Program-made: the position numbers and the translations under genes | Origin: a virus | Reading direction: 5' to 3' (one strand) | IMG/VR virus record: IMGVR_UViG_3300042090_001801 | Coordinates: 1-46,950 of that record | DNA length: 46,950 bases | In this document: positions 1 through 7,903 of the stretch, in pieces | Layout of the letters: each line of letters begins with the position of its first letter | Position numbering within the stretch: position 1 is the first letter of the stretch | The notes under the pieces: generated by a model | Seen by the model: only the letters and a program-made list of their open reading frames with translations | The model's database searches: none | What the model was told of the DNA's origin: nothing

Positions 1-197
1 AGCTTGTGACGAAGCCGCTCGAGTTGAGCCTGATCACGGATAGAAAGGTGGATGTAAGACGGGTGATGGTCGTTGGGACGACCGAACTGGTAGGCGTGTT
101 CAATGGCTGCGTGAGCCGCTTGGATCGCCTGCTGCGCGAGTGGGATGTCGCGGCGAGCTATTGCGTAGAGATACGTTTTGGAAACCTACGACTTCAT
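1..197 (-). CDS. Peptidyl-tRNA hydrolase (PTH2-like), partial, with in-frame amber codon 4
   Basis: The frame carries a PTH2-like N-terminal segment (KTYLYAIARRDIPLAQQAIQ, then AAHAAIEHA). PTH2 enzymes free tRNA from stalled peptidyl-tRNA. The only start with a ribosome site is ATG at 195-197 (GAGG five bases upstream), but its fourth codon is TAG at 186-188, followed directly by the conserved frame, and no start codon lies between the TAG and the domain. An amber-suppressor tRNA lies just upstream on the same strand, so the TAG may be read through. Other options are a sequencing error, a non-standard start or a pseudogene. The gene runs off the left edge. Confidence 0.6.
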
Positions 198-302
198 GTC
201 AACCTCAGTTAAAAGTTGGTCCGGTTACTGGCGGGTGGACTTTACCCGTTCATCTACGCCCAGTCACGTTTGCCCAGTGGCGGTACTACCATAAGTGTAT
301 TT

Positions 303-331
303 ATTGTAGCTCTTTGTTCAGAGCTTGTAAA
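303..331 (-). promoter_or_regulatory. Sigma70-like promoter (TTTACA-17-TACAAT)
   Basis: The -35 TTTACA is at 326-331 and the -10 TACAAT at 303-308, with a 17-base spacer. It points at the PTH2-like gene and overlaps the end of the suppressor tRNA by its -35. Confidence 0.6.
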
Positions 332-332
332 C

Positions 333-408
333 TGGCTCTCCCGGTCGGATTCGAACCGACGACGCAGGGATTTAGAGTCCCCCGCTCTTACCGCTGAGCT
401 ACAGGAGA
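333..408 (-). tRNA. tRNA-Sup(CTA), amber suppressor
   Basis: Full cloverleaf: acceptor TCTCCTG/CGGGAGA, D stem GCTC/GAGC, anticodon stem GGGGA/TCCCT around loop CTCTAAA (T33, anticodon CTA), T arm GTCGG-TTCGAAT-CCGAC, discriminator G and encoded CCA. CTA reads UAG. T1-A72, G10, U35 and G73 match known glutaminyl-tRNA synthetase identity positions, so glutamine charging is a reasonable inference. Confidence 0.92.
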
Positions 409-414
409 AAATTC

Positions 415-639
415 TTACCGGTCTATCGGCCCACCACGCTCTTGAGCGACGATCGTAGGAAGGTGAACCGCGGCCTCGACGGTAACTCCCGTCAGGTCAT
501 AGGAATTGCCGAAGCGGTCATCAGTGCATCCCACGTTGAAGTAGACCTTCGAGTCCTCGGGAAGGTTGAAGTGGGCGCGGAGGATGCCCTTCACGTCATC
601 GGGGGTCAGCTTGATTTCGGTCTTGTAGATCTTCTTCAT
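415..639 (-). CDS. Hypothetical protein, 74 aa
   Basis: Not recognised. It starts MKKIYKTEIKLTPDDVKGIL and has a mixed alpha/beta composition. The ATG at 637-639 overlaps the stop of the upstream gene (TGATG), which suggests translational coupling. An in-frame TTG one codon earlier is less likely. No membrane segment or cysteine cluster is visible. It ends six bases before the suppressor tRNA. Confidence 0.75.
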   Translation of the reverse strand: MKKIYKTEIKLTPDDVKGILRAHFNLPEDSKVYFNVGCTDDRFGNSYDLTGVTVEAAVHLPTIVAQERGGPIDR

Positions 640-896
640 CAAATCACCTTCAGTCCTTCGGAGGGGTGGGCGAGAATGAAATTTTGAACCGATTTGGCAA
701 GGTCCAGCGGTGAACGCGCCTTCATTACGAAGGCGTGAACCTTCTGCACATTTTCCGGCTTCACTGTGGGGTGCGCCCTGGTGAACTCATCGACGATGTT
801 GTCGACGTAGCTCCGCGCCTGTGAGAGGGTGGAACACGTCATTAGGTGATGAACGTGTTCCTGCTTGAAGAAACCGGGCGAGATTTGACGGGCCAT
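639..896 (-). CDS. Hypothetical protein, 85 aa
   Basis: Not recognised. It is predicted to be mainly helical, with no membrane segment. It sits between a 225-aa unknown gene and a 74-aa gene whose start overlaps its stop, so all three probably share one transcript from the promoter at 1603-1631. Confidence 0.75.
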   Translation of the reverse strand: MARQISPGFFKQEHVHHLMTCSTLSQARSYVDNIVDEFTRAHPTVKPENVQKVHAFVMKARSPLDLAKSVQNFILAHPSEGLKVI

Positions 897-902
897 GTTA
901 CC

Positions 903-1580
903 TCACAGATCGAGAAGTTTGCGAACCTTTTCCTCGGCGGCGGTTACCGCCCGCTCAGATTCGTCATACGCGACATTCGCGTTGGCGAGATCGTTTGCGG
1001 CTTTGTCGTACACCGCGTGCGCGGCGTCGTACTTCTCCTTCAGTTCCCCGGCGTTCTTGCGAGCGCGGTAGAGAGCCTCGATGGCTTCGCCGTAGACGCG
1101 TTTCTTGGTTTCGATCGCCGCCTTGACGAGATCAGCTTCCTTGAGGTCCGCCTTGTGAAACACGGGAACCTTCGGGGGATCATCGGGGATGGTGCGCTCA
1201 GCGCCGAGTCCCTCGACTTGAACGGCGGTGCCGAAAAGATCCTTGACTGGCGGCAGCGTTTTGAGCGATTGCTTTGTCTTGCTGTAGAGCGCGAACTTGA
1301 CGTTCGCTTGGGTGCGAAGCAGATCGGCGGTTTCGTTGGTGAGGTAGTAGCGGTCCTCGTACTTCACGCAGAAGCGGGTGTAGAGGCCCTTGCGACGACC
1401 CGCGTCATAAAGGGACGACGTCCACATTCCAGCCCGGCGCTTGGAGTCCCATTCCTTGCCTTGGGAAGCGACGATGAACTTTTCGACGTCCACGTTGCGA
1501 ACTCCGACGTGGGCTCCGATGAACTTCAGGATTTCGAGGGAGCGGCTGCCGGCCTTGGGAAGAGTCAATTTGGTGGTCAT
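903..1580 (-). CDS. Hypothetical protein, 225 aa, helical N-terminal domain plus coiled coil
   Basis: ATG at 1578-1580 has GGAG five bases upstream, which favours it over an upstream in-frame start. Residues 1-100 (RRAGMWTSSLYDAGRRKGLY, then YEDRYYLT) look like a winged-helix-type fold; residues about 145-225 are Ala/Glu/Lys-rich and read as a coiled coil. This might be a DNA-associated protein, but the call is inference only. It is the first gene after the promoter at 1603-1631. Confidence 0.8.
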   Translation of the reverse strand: MTTKLTLPKAGSRSLEILKFIGAHVGVRNVDVEKFIVASQGKEWDSKRRAGMWTSSLYDAGRRKGLYTRFCVKYEDRYYLTNETADLLRTQANVKFALYSKTKQSLKTLPPVKDLFGTAVQVEGLGAERTIPDDPPKVPVFHKADLKEADLVKAAIETKKRVYGEAIEALYRARKNAGELKEKYDAAHAVYDKAANDLANANVAYDESERAVTAAEEKVRKLLDL

Positions 1581-1602
1581 GTGATCTCCATTCAGATGAA
1601 GC

Positions 1603-1631
1603 ATTGTATCATGCAACCTGATGAAAGTAAA
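1603..1631 (-). promoter_or_regulatory. Sigma70-like promoter (TTTACT-17-TACAAT)
   Basis: The -35 TTTACT is at 1626-1631 and the -10 TACAAT at 1603-1608, with a 17-base spacer. It lies just upstream of the 225-aa gene. Confidence 0.7.
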
Positions 1632-2153
1632 CTACCTGCTTGACCGAGCGTCCAGAAGGTTGACTACTTTCTTGAAGTTCTCGTAGGAGAAACCGTTCTC
1701 CATCGTGGTCAGAACGAAGTTCTTCTTCTGGGACTCGAGCATGTCGATACTGTCGTCGATGATCACGTAGTGGGTAACCTCGGGGTGCGCGTCAAGCCAC
1801 TGCTGGATCTCATCGCCACGCGGGTTGTTCGGGAGGTATGGTGTGATGCCGATGATGCGCTCGGCATCGATGCCGAGATCAAGGAAGTACTTCTTGATCC
1901 GATCAAGCGAGACCTCGTTCTGGAAGAAGAGGCGGTGGCTTGACGAGATGACGAACTTAGCGTCAGCTCGTTCTGCGCAGAAGTTGATAAGCTCGACGGC
2001 GATAGGATCGATGGAAGCCTTCGTCAGCGCTGAGAGGTAGTCGTCATCACCTGGCATGAAAAGAGCAAACTGCTTTTCACGAGCGCGCTTGCAAGCGTTG
2101 TGCGAGCGCGATGAGTTGATGACGCCGTCGACGTCGAGAAAGATAATCTTCAT
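1632..2153 (-). CDS. HAD-superfamily phosphatase
   Basis: The N terminus MKIIFLDVDGVI carries the HAD motif I (D7 nucleophile, D9). Motif II is probably in FVISSSHR (about residue 95) and motif III in YVIIDDS (about 130). The length, 173 aa, fits a compact HAD domain like those in phage polynucleotide phosphatases and RNA-repair HADs; the substrate is unknown. The ATG comes two bases after the encoded CCA of tRNA-Arg and has no ribosome site, so the mRNA 5' end may be made by tRNA 3' processing. Confidence 0.85.
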   Translation of the reverse strand: MKIIFLDVDGVINSSRSHNACKRAREKQFALFMPGDDDYLSALTKASIDPIAVELINFCAERADAKFVISSSHRLFFQNEVSLDRIKKYFLDLGIDAERIIGITPYLPNNPRGDEIQQWLDAHPEVTHYVIIDDSIDMLESQKKNFVLTTMENGFSYENFKKVVNLLDARSSR

Positions 2154-2155
2154 GA

Positions 2156-2230
2156 TGGTCCCGCCTGTAGGAGTCGAACCTACGTCTAAAGTTTAGGAAA
2201 CTCTCATCCTGTCCGTTGAACGAAGGCGGG
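2156..2230 (-). tRNA. tRNA-Arg(CCT)
   Basis: Acceptor CCCGCCT/AGGCGGG, anticodon stem AGAGT/ACTTT with loop TTCCTAA (CCT), T arm GTAGG-TTCGACT-CCTAC, discriminator A, encoded CCA. Its 3' end lies two bases before the HAD gene start. Confidence 0.9.
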
Positions 2231-2235
2231 AAATC

Positions 2236-3159
2236 TTAGACGATTCCCGCATCCCTGAGCTGCTTGTGAGAAGCGGACTTCTTGGAGGCGTGGTACATGC
2301 CCCGTGGGTAGGTAGTGCCGTTGTAGGAATACCACCACTTTCCGTTTTCACGCAGCCGTCCCTTGTCCTTCATCACGGTGGCGCCGGTAAACACGTCGTA
2401 GGCGGTGTTACCCTCGATCTTAGAGGTGCCGAACTGCGCCTTCTCATGGTCACTCAGTTGGTCCCAGTTCTTCCACTTGGGAGCCCAGTTGGGATACTTG
2501 GCGTTGATGTTGAAACGATCTGCGCCGGCTGGCGGGGTGAAGACAACGCGGCCCTCGGGGATCGGAAGCAGCGTGAAGAAGTACCACTGCTCATCCTCGA
2601 GCTTGCGAAGAACACCGCCTTCGACGAAGCGCTCCTTGGAGAGGATCTCCTTTTGGCGCTCAGCGGCCTTCTGCTTCTTGAGAACGTGGTTCTTGTCGAG
2701 CCACTTGTTGCGACGAAGAATACCGTCACGGGGATCGACGTAGAACTCGACGCCGCTGTCCTTGAGCAGCACATCACCACGGCTGTATTGACGGCGAACC
2801 CAGATGAAGCCATCCTCACCAACGTAGAGTTCCTTCTCGACGTACCACTCGAGGTGCTGAAGGATGTGCTTGTTAATGACCGACGACATGTCGAAGGTCT
2901 GGCAGAGCTCGCTGTAGAACTTGTTCCACGGGCGACCAACTGCCTTGCGAACAGCACCGTAGAGGGGGTTGAGGTTCTCGTTGAATGACTTGCGACCCCA
3001 GCCGAGGTTGTGGCGCTCGGTCATGCTCTCGTGGCTGGACAGCAGCTCGCCTTCCTCACCAACGGTGTTGAAGGCTTTTACCCGACGGGCGCTCTTGAAC
3101 TTGTTCTTGCTGCCGCGGCGCTCACGCTCGCAGAGCTGCTTGTTGAGATCGTCTCTCAT
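2236..3159 (-). CDS. Hypothetical phage protein, 307 aa
   Basis: Not recognised. It is soluble, basic at the N terminus and rich in Trp/Tyr near the C terminus (WWYSYNGTTYPRGMYHASKK). A strong site GGAGGAAAG precedes the ATG, and a late-promoter-like ATAAATA lies 40 bases upstream. The leader holds a perfect GTTGGGC/GCCCAAC hairpin (3170-3186). A structural or late role is only suggested by the promoter. Confidence 0.85.
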   Translation of the reverse strand: MRDDLNKQLCERERRGSKNKFKSARRVKAFNTVGEEGELLSSHESMTERHNLGWGRKSFNENLNPLYGAVRKAVGRPWNKFYSELCQTFDMSSVINKHILQHLEWYVEKELYVGEDGFIWVRRQYSRGDVLLKDSGVEFYVDPRDGILRRNKWLDKNHVLKKQKAAERQKEILSKERFVEGGVLRKLEDEQWYFFTLLPIPEGRVVFTPPAGADRFNINAKYPNWAPKWKNWDQLSDHEKAQFGTSKIEGNTAYDVFTGATVMKDKGRLRENGKWWYSYNGTTYPRGMYHASKKSASHKQLRDAGIV

Positions 3160-3198
3160 CTTTCCTCCGGTTGGGCGTTGCCCAACAACATGACCTGT

Positions 3199-3205
3199 TA
3201 TTTAT
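3199..3205 (-). promoter_or_regulatory. T4-like late promoter motif ATAAATA
   Basis: The minus strand reads GCGATAAATAACAGG, 40 bases before the 307-aa gene. It resembles the T4 late consensus TATAAATA. Confidence 0.5.
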
Positions 3206-3219
3206 CGCGTTTCTGCGAT

Positions 3220-3241
3220 CACCGGAGGGTCGCTCCGGGTG
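3220..3241 (-). terminator. Stem-loop just after the 79-aa gene
   Basis: A CACCCGGAG/CTCCGGTG hairpin with one bulge directly follows the stop at 3242. It has no T-tract, so it may be a processing or weak termination signal. Confidence 0.35.
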
Positions 3242-3481
3242 TTACGCCGCGTCGGTAGACGCCTGGTCGGTTTCTTTCCGACCCTTGCCCTTCTTGTTCC
3301 CATTGATGAACTGGGAATACGTCCCCTTCTGCCACCAAGCGTTCGTCTTCTTGGTGGTGCCGGTCTTGGCGGACCGGCCGTCGGTGGACGTCAGGTGCTC
3401 GGCACCCTTCGGGGTATTCTTGGCGCGCTTGCGATCGCGCGCTTCACGGTGCTGGCGGGCATTCTTGCTGTTGCGTGACAT
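3242..3481 (-). CDS. Hypothetical basic protein, 79 aa
   Basis: Not recognised. It is very rich in Arg/Lys/Gln/Ser (MSRNSKNARQHREARDRKRA) with a WWQKGTYSQFING core, so it could bind nucleic acid. The gene starts four bases after the stop of the 59-aa gene, so the two are probably co-transcribed. Confidence 0.75.
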   Translation of the reverse strand: MSRNSKNARQHREARDRKRAKNTPKGAEHLTSTDGRSAKTGTTKKTNAWWQKGTYSQFINGNKKGKGRKETDQASTDAA

Positions 3482-3484
3482 GAC

Positions 3485-3664
3485 TTACTCCTCGGACTTG
3501 GACTTGATCAGCGGCTTGAGCTCGTTGTCGAATTTCGAGTCATTGGCGCGAACACCGACCCGATAACGAGCGTCCTCCATGTCGTCAAAGCGTTGGCTGT
3601 GCGACTTAGCGTACTCGAGGTTTCGTTCAACCGCTTCGCTGTACTTTTGGTCTTTCGACTTCAT
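3485..3664 (-). CDS. Hypothetical protein, 59 aa
   Basis: A short complete frame from ATG 3662-3664 to TAA 3485-3487: MKSKDQKYSEAVERNLEYAK, then SHSQRFDDMEDARYRVG. It is charged and probably helical. It lies 26 bases downstream of a TTTACT-17-TAAAAT promoter and GGAG precedes the ATG (GGAGTACACATG). Confidence 0.7.
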   Translation of the reverse strand: MKSKDQKYSEAVERNLEYAKSHSQRFDDMEDARYRVGVRANDSKFDNELKPLIKSKSEE

Positions 3665-3690
3665 GTGTACTCCACGTTGATTATTCTGGT

Positions 3691-3719
3691 ATTTTACTTT
3701 GCTTCCCAGGACCAGTAAA
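3691..3719 (-). promoter_or_regulatory. Sigma70-like promoter (TTTACT-17-TAAAAT)
   Basis: The -35 TTTACT is at 3714-3719 and the -10 TAAAAT at 3691-3696. It feeds the 59-aa and 79-aa genes. Confidence 0.65.
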
Positions 3720-3724
3720 CTGGG

Positions 3725-4642
3725 CTACTTGATCTCGTCAGACGGGAACTCCGTGTTGAAGAGGGTATCTTGCTCCGCGTTTAGATCTTGGATCACCAGG
3801 GGTGTGACCTCCTTGAACTCGCGTTCGTTCACCAGCCAGAAGCGATCTGTCTCTGGCTCGGTTACCGTCAAACCCATCCACGCGCTCGGGTGGGTCATGT
3901 AGCTTCCATAGGCGCACGTGTCCAGGTTCGTTTGACCGAAAAAGCGGACTGGACGCTGGATGATCGTGTGCCCTGAGTAGATGGGTGACAGGTTTTCGTT
4001 GAAGGTCGCGTTCAGCTTCTTTAGCATCGCCGTGCGCTTGATCTTCCGGACCATCGTGTCGCTCAGCTGCTGGTTGAACATCTGGTAGAAGATGTGGCGG
4101 GACCAAATGATCGACATCTCTCCGCTGTCGCGGTTGTAGGAGAGCAGCTTTTCAAACTCATCATCGTTCGCGAGCTGCTCGTCGGTAACCTTACCAGCTT
4201 GGTGCGGCAGCTCAGCGTGGAGAACGTGAAAGAGGGAACCATCCTTCTTCTCTACCGTAATGATGAAGGGCAGTTCAGTAACCACGTCACGAACGACGCT
4301 GATGACCTTCTGGCTCAGCTCGTCATAACCGTGAACGTACTTGAAGGCCCACTGCCCGCCATTCCAGCTCCACACCTCACCATCGCCGTGAAGGAAGTAC
4401 TCCTCCATTAGCTGCTCGTGGTTACCCTTCGCGCAGATGAACCACGGCTGGTTCAGCAGGAACAGGCACTCGACGCTTTGGGGACCGCGGTCAACGATGT
4501 CGCCAGCGCAGATAAGGCGGTCGACATCCTTGTTGAACTTCACTTCCATCATGAAGCGGGCGACGCACGAGAAACTCCCGTGGATGTCTCCGCAGACGAA
4601 GTCGCGACCCTTAAGGTTGGGTCCTAGACAGCGAATTTTCAT
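3725..4642 (-). CDS. Serine/threonine-type metallophosphatase (PPP family)
   Basis: The metal-binding motifs of the PPP family appear in order: GDIHG (about 18-22), GDIVDRG (about 47-53), GNHE (about 74-77), and later histidines in HVLHAELPH and YSGHT. At 305 aa it is longer than lambda phosphatase (221 aa), with an added C-terminal region. Such enzymes remove phosphate from proteins or nucleotides; the phage target is not known. Its ATG overlaps the stop of the 87-aa gene. Confidence 0.93.
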   Translation of the reverse strand: MKIRCLGPNLKGRDFVCGDIHGSFSCVARFMMEVKFNKDVDRLICAGDIVDRGPQSVECLFLLNQPWFICAKGNHEQLMEEYFLHGDGEVWSWNGGQWAFKYVHGYDELSQKVISVVRDVVTELPFIITVEKKDGSLFHVLHAELPHQAGKVTDEQLANDDEFEKLLSYNRDSGEMSIIWSRHIFYQMFNQQLSDTMVRKIKRTAMLKKLNATFNENLSPIYSGHTIIQRPVRFFGQTNLDTCAYGSYMTHPSAWMGLTVTEPETDRFWLVNEREFKEVTPLVIQDLNAEQDTLFNTEFPSDEIK

Positions 4643-4905
4643 TACCAGCTTGCGTAGTCCGTGACGTCAAGCTCATCACCGCTGGGATGCTTGACCTTGA
4701 TGACGGTGCCGAGGGAGGTTGGGAAGAAGCAGTACTCGAGCTCTCCGCCGGTAGCACCGGTGTAAGGAGCCACGTGACCGTTGATGGTCACTTGCCAGCC
4801 CTCGAATTCCGTGCCGCGCTGCTTTTCGACTTCGCGGGGCCAGATAACCTCGTAAAGCCACTTGTCGATCTTTGCTTGCTCTTCGGGAGAGATGTAGAAA
4901 TTCAC
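4642..4905 (-). CDS. Hypothetical protein, 87 aa
   Basis: Not recognised. It starts with GTG at 4903-4905, overlapping the stop of the 59-aa gene upstream (GTGA), and its stop overlaps the phosphatase start (TAATG). The protein (MNFYISPEEQAKIDKWLYEV, later GGELEYCFFPTSLG) looks like a small alpha+beta domain. Confidence 0.75.
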   Translation of the reverse strand: MNFYISPEEQAKIDKWLYEVIWPREVEKQRGTEFEGWQVTINGHVAPYTGATGGELEYCFFPTSLGTVIKVKHPSGDELDVTDYASW

Positions 4906-5081
4906 TTAGCTTCCTTCTTGGCGCGCGGTTTGCGGGGCTTGCGCTCTTTCACCGGCTCGGGAGCGGGTGTCGGTTCTGGCTTCTTCTTACCGAAGATGCG
5001 GTCCCATCCATCGCGATAGGAGTCGCTGGCAGCACCGGTGATCAGGAAGTCACCTGTGACAGGATTGCGTGTTGGTTTCAT
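4902..5081 (-). CDS. Hypothetical protein, 59 aa, with basic Pro-rich tail
   Basis: A complete short frame from ATG 5079-5081 to TGA 4902-4904: MKPTRNPVTGDFLITGAASD at the start and a KPEPTPAPEPVKERKPRKPR tail. The tail suggests nucleic-acid or surface binding. The -10 of a TTTAAA-17-TACAAT promoter ends six bases before the ATG. Confidence 0.7.
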   Translation of the reverse strand: MKPTRNPVTGDFLITGAASDSYRDGWDRIFGKKKPEPTPAPEPVKERKPRKPRAKKEAK

Positions 5082-5087
5082 TGCTCT

Positions 5088-5116
5088 ATTGTAACCTACA
5101 GAAGCGTCAGTTTAAA
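5088..5116 (-). promoter_or_regulatory. Sigma70-like promoter (TTTAAA-17-TACAAT)
   Basis: The -35 TTTAAA is at 5111-5116 and the -10 TACAAT at 5088-5093. It overlaps the stop of the 328-aa gene and reads toward the 59-aa gene, 87-aa gene and phosphatase. Confidence 0.6.
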
Positions 5117-6098
5117 CTGAGTCTTTCTTATCAACCCGGCGGGTTGGGAACTGGTTGAACAGCCGATCGTATTTACTGCGGTTGATGATCATCTTGGCGT
5201 TCCAAACCTGCTTCTCACCGTCCTTAGTGACGACGGTGAGAATGGCGCCAGTCCACGGGCTACCGTGCATCTCGGCTGACTGGACAGCCTTGCCAATCTT
5301 CTCGATCATCTTGCGAACCCAGGCGAGGTAGGCGTTCTTGGCACCAGTTTCTGCTTCCTCGATCCATGCCTTCTTGCGGGCGGGAGATGCCTTACGGATG
5401 CTGCCCTTGTCTTCCTCGGTAAGATCAGTGAGATAGGCGCGCAGCCGCTTCGCCATCAGGTAGTCCTCACGATCCATGCGCGAGTTTGGCTGAGGTGCAG
5501 CTTTGTCGAGGTCAAAGCCCTTCTTAGCGAAGCGAGCGATCTCTTCATCATACTGCGCGGCAGCCATTTCACCAGCACGCTTGATGTAAGCCTCAAGGTG
5601 TTGCTTGAGAACTTCCACGAGTGACGCGCTGTCGGTAAACTTCTTTTGGTATTCCTTCTCTTCTTTTTCCTTCTTCTCAACCCGCTTTTCAGTGGTCGTC
5701 TTAACCATGCCCTTGAGATGCTTGAGCTTTTCGGCTATACCCTTGTGCTGGTTGTAAAACGCGCTCAGCGCCTTGTAAAGAGGATGACCTGTGGACTTTG
5801 TCTTGGCGAGCTTGTTCTTGAGGGAGAGGACCTCATTGGCGTTGTGCGGGACAGAGTAGGAAAGATCCATCAAGCCCGGATCATCCTTTGATTGGTCAAC
5901 CATTTCCATGCCCTTGCCGTGCGTGTGCTCACGCGAGACAACGTCACCGAGCTTTTCAAGAGCGCGATCAATCTGATACTTTAGCGTAGAAAACTCTGGA
6001 CGAACGATTTCACCGGCCTTGATGTAGCGGTCAACCTCATGCTCGAGGTTGTCAAGGTTGTCCGTTGCTTCAGTGAGGAACTGCTTGAACGTGATCAT
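5112..6098 (-). CDS. Putative internal capsid protein with capsid-targeting peptide, 328 aa
   Basis: The N terminus MITFKQFLTEATDN resembles the capsid-targeting peptides of T4 internal head proteins (for example MKTYQEFIAEA), with a possible prohead-protease site L-x-E after residue 10. The rest is charged and helical with coiled-coil stretches. ITFKQF recurs at the N terminus of the plus-strand protein at 33284. Its start overlaps the stop of the 406-aa gene. Delivery with the DNA is inferred from the peptide only. Confidence 0.8.
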   Translation of the reverse strand: MITFKQFLTEATDNLDNLEHEVDRYIKAGEIVRPEFSTLKYQIDRALEKLGDVVSREHTHGKGMEMVDQSKDDPGLMDLSYSVPHNANEVLSLKNKLAKTKSTGHPLYKALSAFYNQHKGIAEKLKHLKGMVKTTTEKRVEKKEKEEKEYQKKFTDSASLVEVLKQHLEAYIKRAGEMAAAQYDEEIARFAKKGFDLDKAAPQPNSRMDREDYLMAKRLRAYLTDLTEEDKGSIRKASPARKKAWIEEAETGAKNAYLAWVRKMIEKIGKAVQSAEMHGSPWTGAILTVVTKDGEKQVWNAKMIINRSKYDRLFNQFPTRRVDKKDSV

Positions 6099-7315
6099 TT
6101 CTTCTTGGCGATCTCGCGAGCCTTTTCAGCTGCGGCCTTGTACTTGCCACCCTCGAACTTATCCCATGAGGTATCGATGGTGTGAAAGTGGGTTCCAGCT
6201 GGGCTGCCGCTGACCATGATCGGCCACGCCTTGTGAAGGATGCCGACGCGACCCTTACCAAGGTCAAGAACATCACCATCCTTGATGGCGTCGTTCGTCT
6301 GAGTTTCATCGTACGCCTCACGACCCTCGAGGTGGCTAAGGTCGTGCACCTTGAAGGACTCGGTGAGACCTTCCTTGACGCTTGCGTACTTACCCAGCTT
6401 TTCCTTCTGGGCGATCTTGTCGCGCTGACGATCCGCCTCGTACTCAGCGCTCGAGCGGGTCAGACCATTCATTATGGAGCGCCCATCCACGAATACGTTG
6501 TACTGGTACCCGTCATCACCATCTACTTGTCGGATTTTCACGCGCTGGTATGTTCCCTTGCCCCACTTGGCTGCAGCAGCGTCCATGCGCTTCTTCTGCT
6601 GGATGGCGCTGTACTTTGCAGCTTCCTTCTTGCGCTCAGGAGCTGCCGCCTTGTGCTTGGCTTCCTGCTTCTTGCCGTTCATAAAAGCCTTGGAGCACAG
6701 CGCGATGCTATCATCGATAGCTTCCTTAGCGCCCTTGACTATAAGCCCATTAGACTTGAAGTTGTAAGGGTCGATCTTTCCGCCAGATTTTGAAGTAAGC
6801 GTGAAGGTGCGGGTTTTACCGTGCATGTACCACGCGATCTTCTTAAGCAGCGCAACTGGGTCGCCGGCTGTTCCATCAACAGAAAGCTTGTAGGAGTCAT
6901 CACCGACCTTCTCGACCTTGACAGCAGGGGCAACTTCATCTACGCCTTCATTAAGCTTCTTGGCGCGGATGTTGACCATCAGCCAGTTCTTCTCGCCAAA
7001 GTCTACCTCAAAGTCAAAGCCGGGATAAAGTTTTTCAGCGCTTGCTCGAAGCTTGCTTGCAGCATCCCGCGTCTTTTCAGTTGGGACTTCCCAATCGTAG
7101 TCGCCGTCATCTTCCACACCCTCTGGCATCTGCCATTGACCCCAGTCGCGGAACTCAAACATCATTCCGTTATCCCACATCGCACCTTCTGTGCTCGGAG
7201 GATGGCGTTGGTGAGCGTGACTTGCCATTGGGGAGTTGCGAAAGGCGGCGTATGTAGCGTTTGCCACGTCCTCGAGCGAGGGTGCTTTTGCCTCAAAGAG
7301 TTCAGATACCTTCAT
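6095..7315 (-). CDS. Putative internal capsid protein, 406 aa
   Basis: It starts MKVSELFEAKAP, almost the same as its upstream neighbour (MRVSELFEAVKG), with a potential L-F-E cleavage site at residues 6-8. The middle is Lys/Ala-rich (KKQEAKHKAAAPERKKEAAK). The C-terminal 80 residues (DLGKGRVGILHKAWPIMVSG, then PAGTHFHTIDTSWDKFEGGK) look like a small beta domain. It is part of a three-gene run with overlapping or abutting ends. Confidence 0.8.
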   Translation of the reverse strand: MKVSELFEAKAPSLEDVANATYAAFRNSPMASHAHQRHPPSTEGAMWDNGMMFEFRDWGQWQMPEGVEDDGDYDWEVPTEKTRDAASKLRASAEKLYPGFDFEVDFGEKNWLMVNIRAKKLNEGVDEVAPAVKVEKVGDDSYKLSVDGTAGDPVALLKKIAWYMHGKTRTFTLTSKSGGKIDPYNFKSNGLIVKGAKEAIDDSIALCSKAFMNGKKQEAKHKAAAPERKKEAAKYSAIQQKKRMDAAAAKWGKGTYQRVKIRQVDGDDGYQYNVFVDGRSIMNGLTRSSAEYEADRQRDKIAQKEKLGKYASVKEGLTESFKVHDLSHLEGREAYDETQTNDAIKDGDVLDLGKGRVGILHKAWPIMVSGSPAGTHFHTIDTSWDKFEGGKYKAAAEKAREIAKKK

Positions 7316-7318
7316 GGC

Positions 7319-7903
7319 TTACTTCCAAGGATTTGGATTTGGGATGATCTTGCCGTTGTCATCCGTGTGGTACGCCCAGTGGTGAGCGTGAACGTGTCCG
7401 TTCTTCGCGTCATGGATGGCGTCCTTGGCGTGCTCTTCCCACATGCGGGCTTGGTAGCCGTAGAAGTCAGTCTTCTCGTACTTCTTGAAGGCGGCGTTGG
7501 CATCATCCATCGTGTAGCCGTTTTTCTTCAGCCACGGATGAAAGGAGTCGATAGGATCGCCGTCAGGGAAGGAGTTGCCGATGAAGCCGAGACCCTTGTG
7601 GTGGATCTTGATCAACTCTTCTGGGGTAAGCTTGCGTGGCTTGTTAGCGCGGGCTTCTTCACGATCAAGCTTCTGCATCTCGCGCTCGTGCTTCTTGAGC
7701 TCGCGCTCAGCCTTCTTTGCATTCTCTACCCAGTGGCGACCGTCCCACACTTGGGAAGCGTCACCACGGTTGCGCATCCACGCTTTTGCCTCTTCGCTGT
7801 CAAGGTGGCCCTGATCATTTGCCTTGAATGTCTTGATGGCACCGCTAAGATTGGCGACCTTCCAAGAACCCTTGACGGCTTCAAACAGTTCACTAACGCG
7901 CAT
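7319..7903 (-). CDS. Putative internal capsid protein, 194 aa
   Basis: ATG 7901-7903 gives MRVSELFEAVKGSWKVANLS, sharing the targeting-like N terminus with the next gene; an ATG nine bases upstream is in frame but has AGG directly against it. The body is charged and helical, ending in a His-rich stretch (NGHVHAHHWAYHTDD). A late-promoter-like ATAAATA is 32 bases upstream, fitting expression with head proteins. Confidence 0.8.
   Translation of the reverse strand: MRVSELFEAVKGSWKVANLSGAIKTFKANDQGHLDSEEAKAWMRNRGDASQVWDGRHWVENAKKAERELKKHEREMQKLDREEARANKPRKLTPEELIKIHHKGLGFIGNSFPDGDPIDSFHPWLKKNGYTMDDANAAFKKYEKTDFYGYQARMWEEHAKDAIHDAKNGHVHAHHWAYHTDDNGKIIPNPNPWK

Noticed and set aside
846-1643. 265-aa plus-strand ORF
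   Set aside because: It is the opposite strand of the 225-aa gene, without a ribosome site, and its protein has no recognisable pattern.
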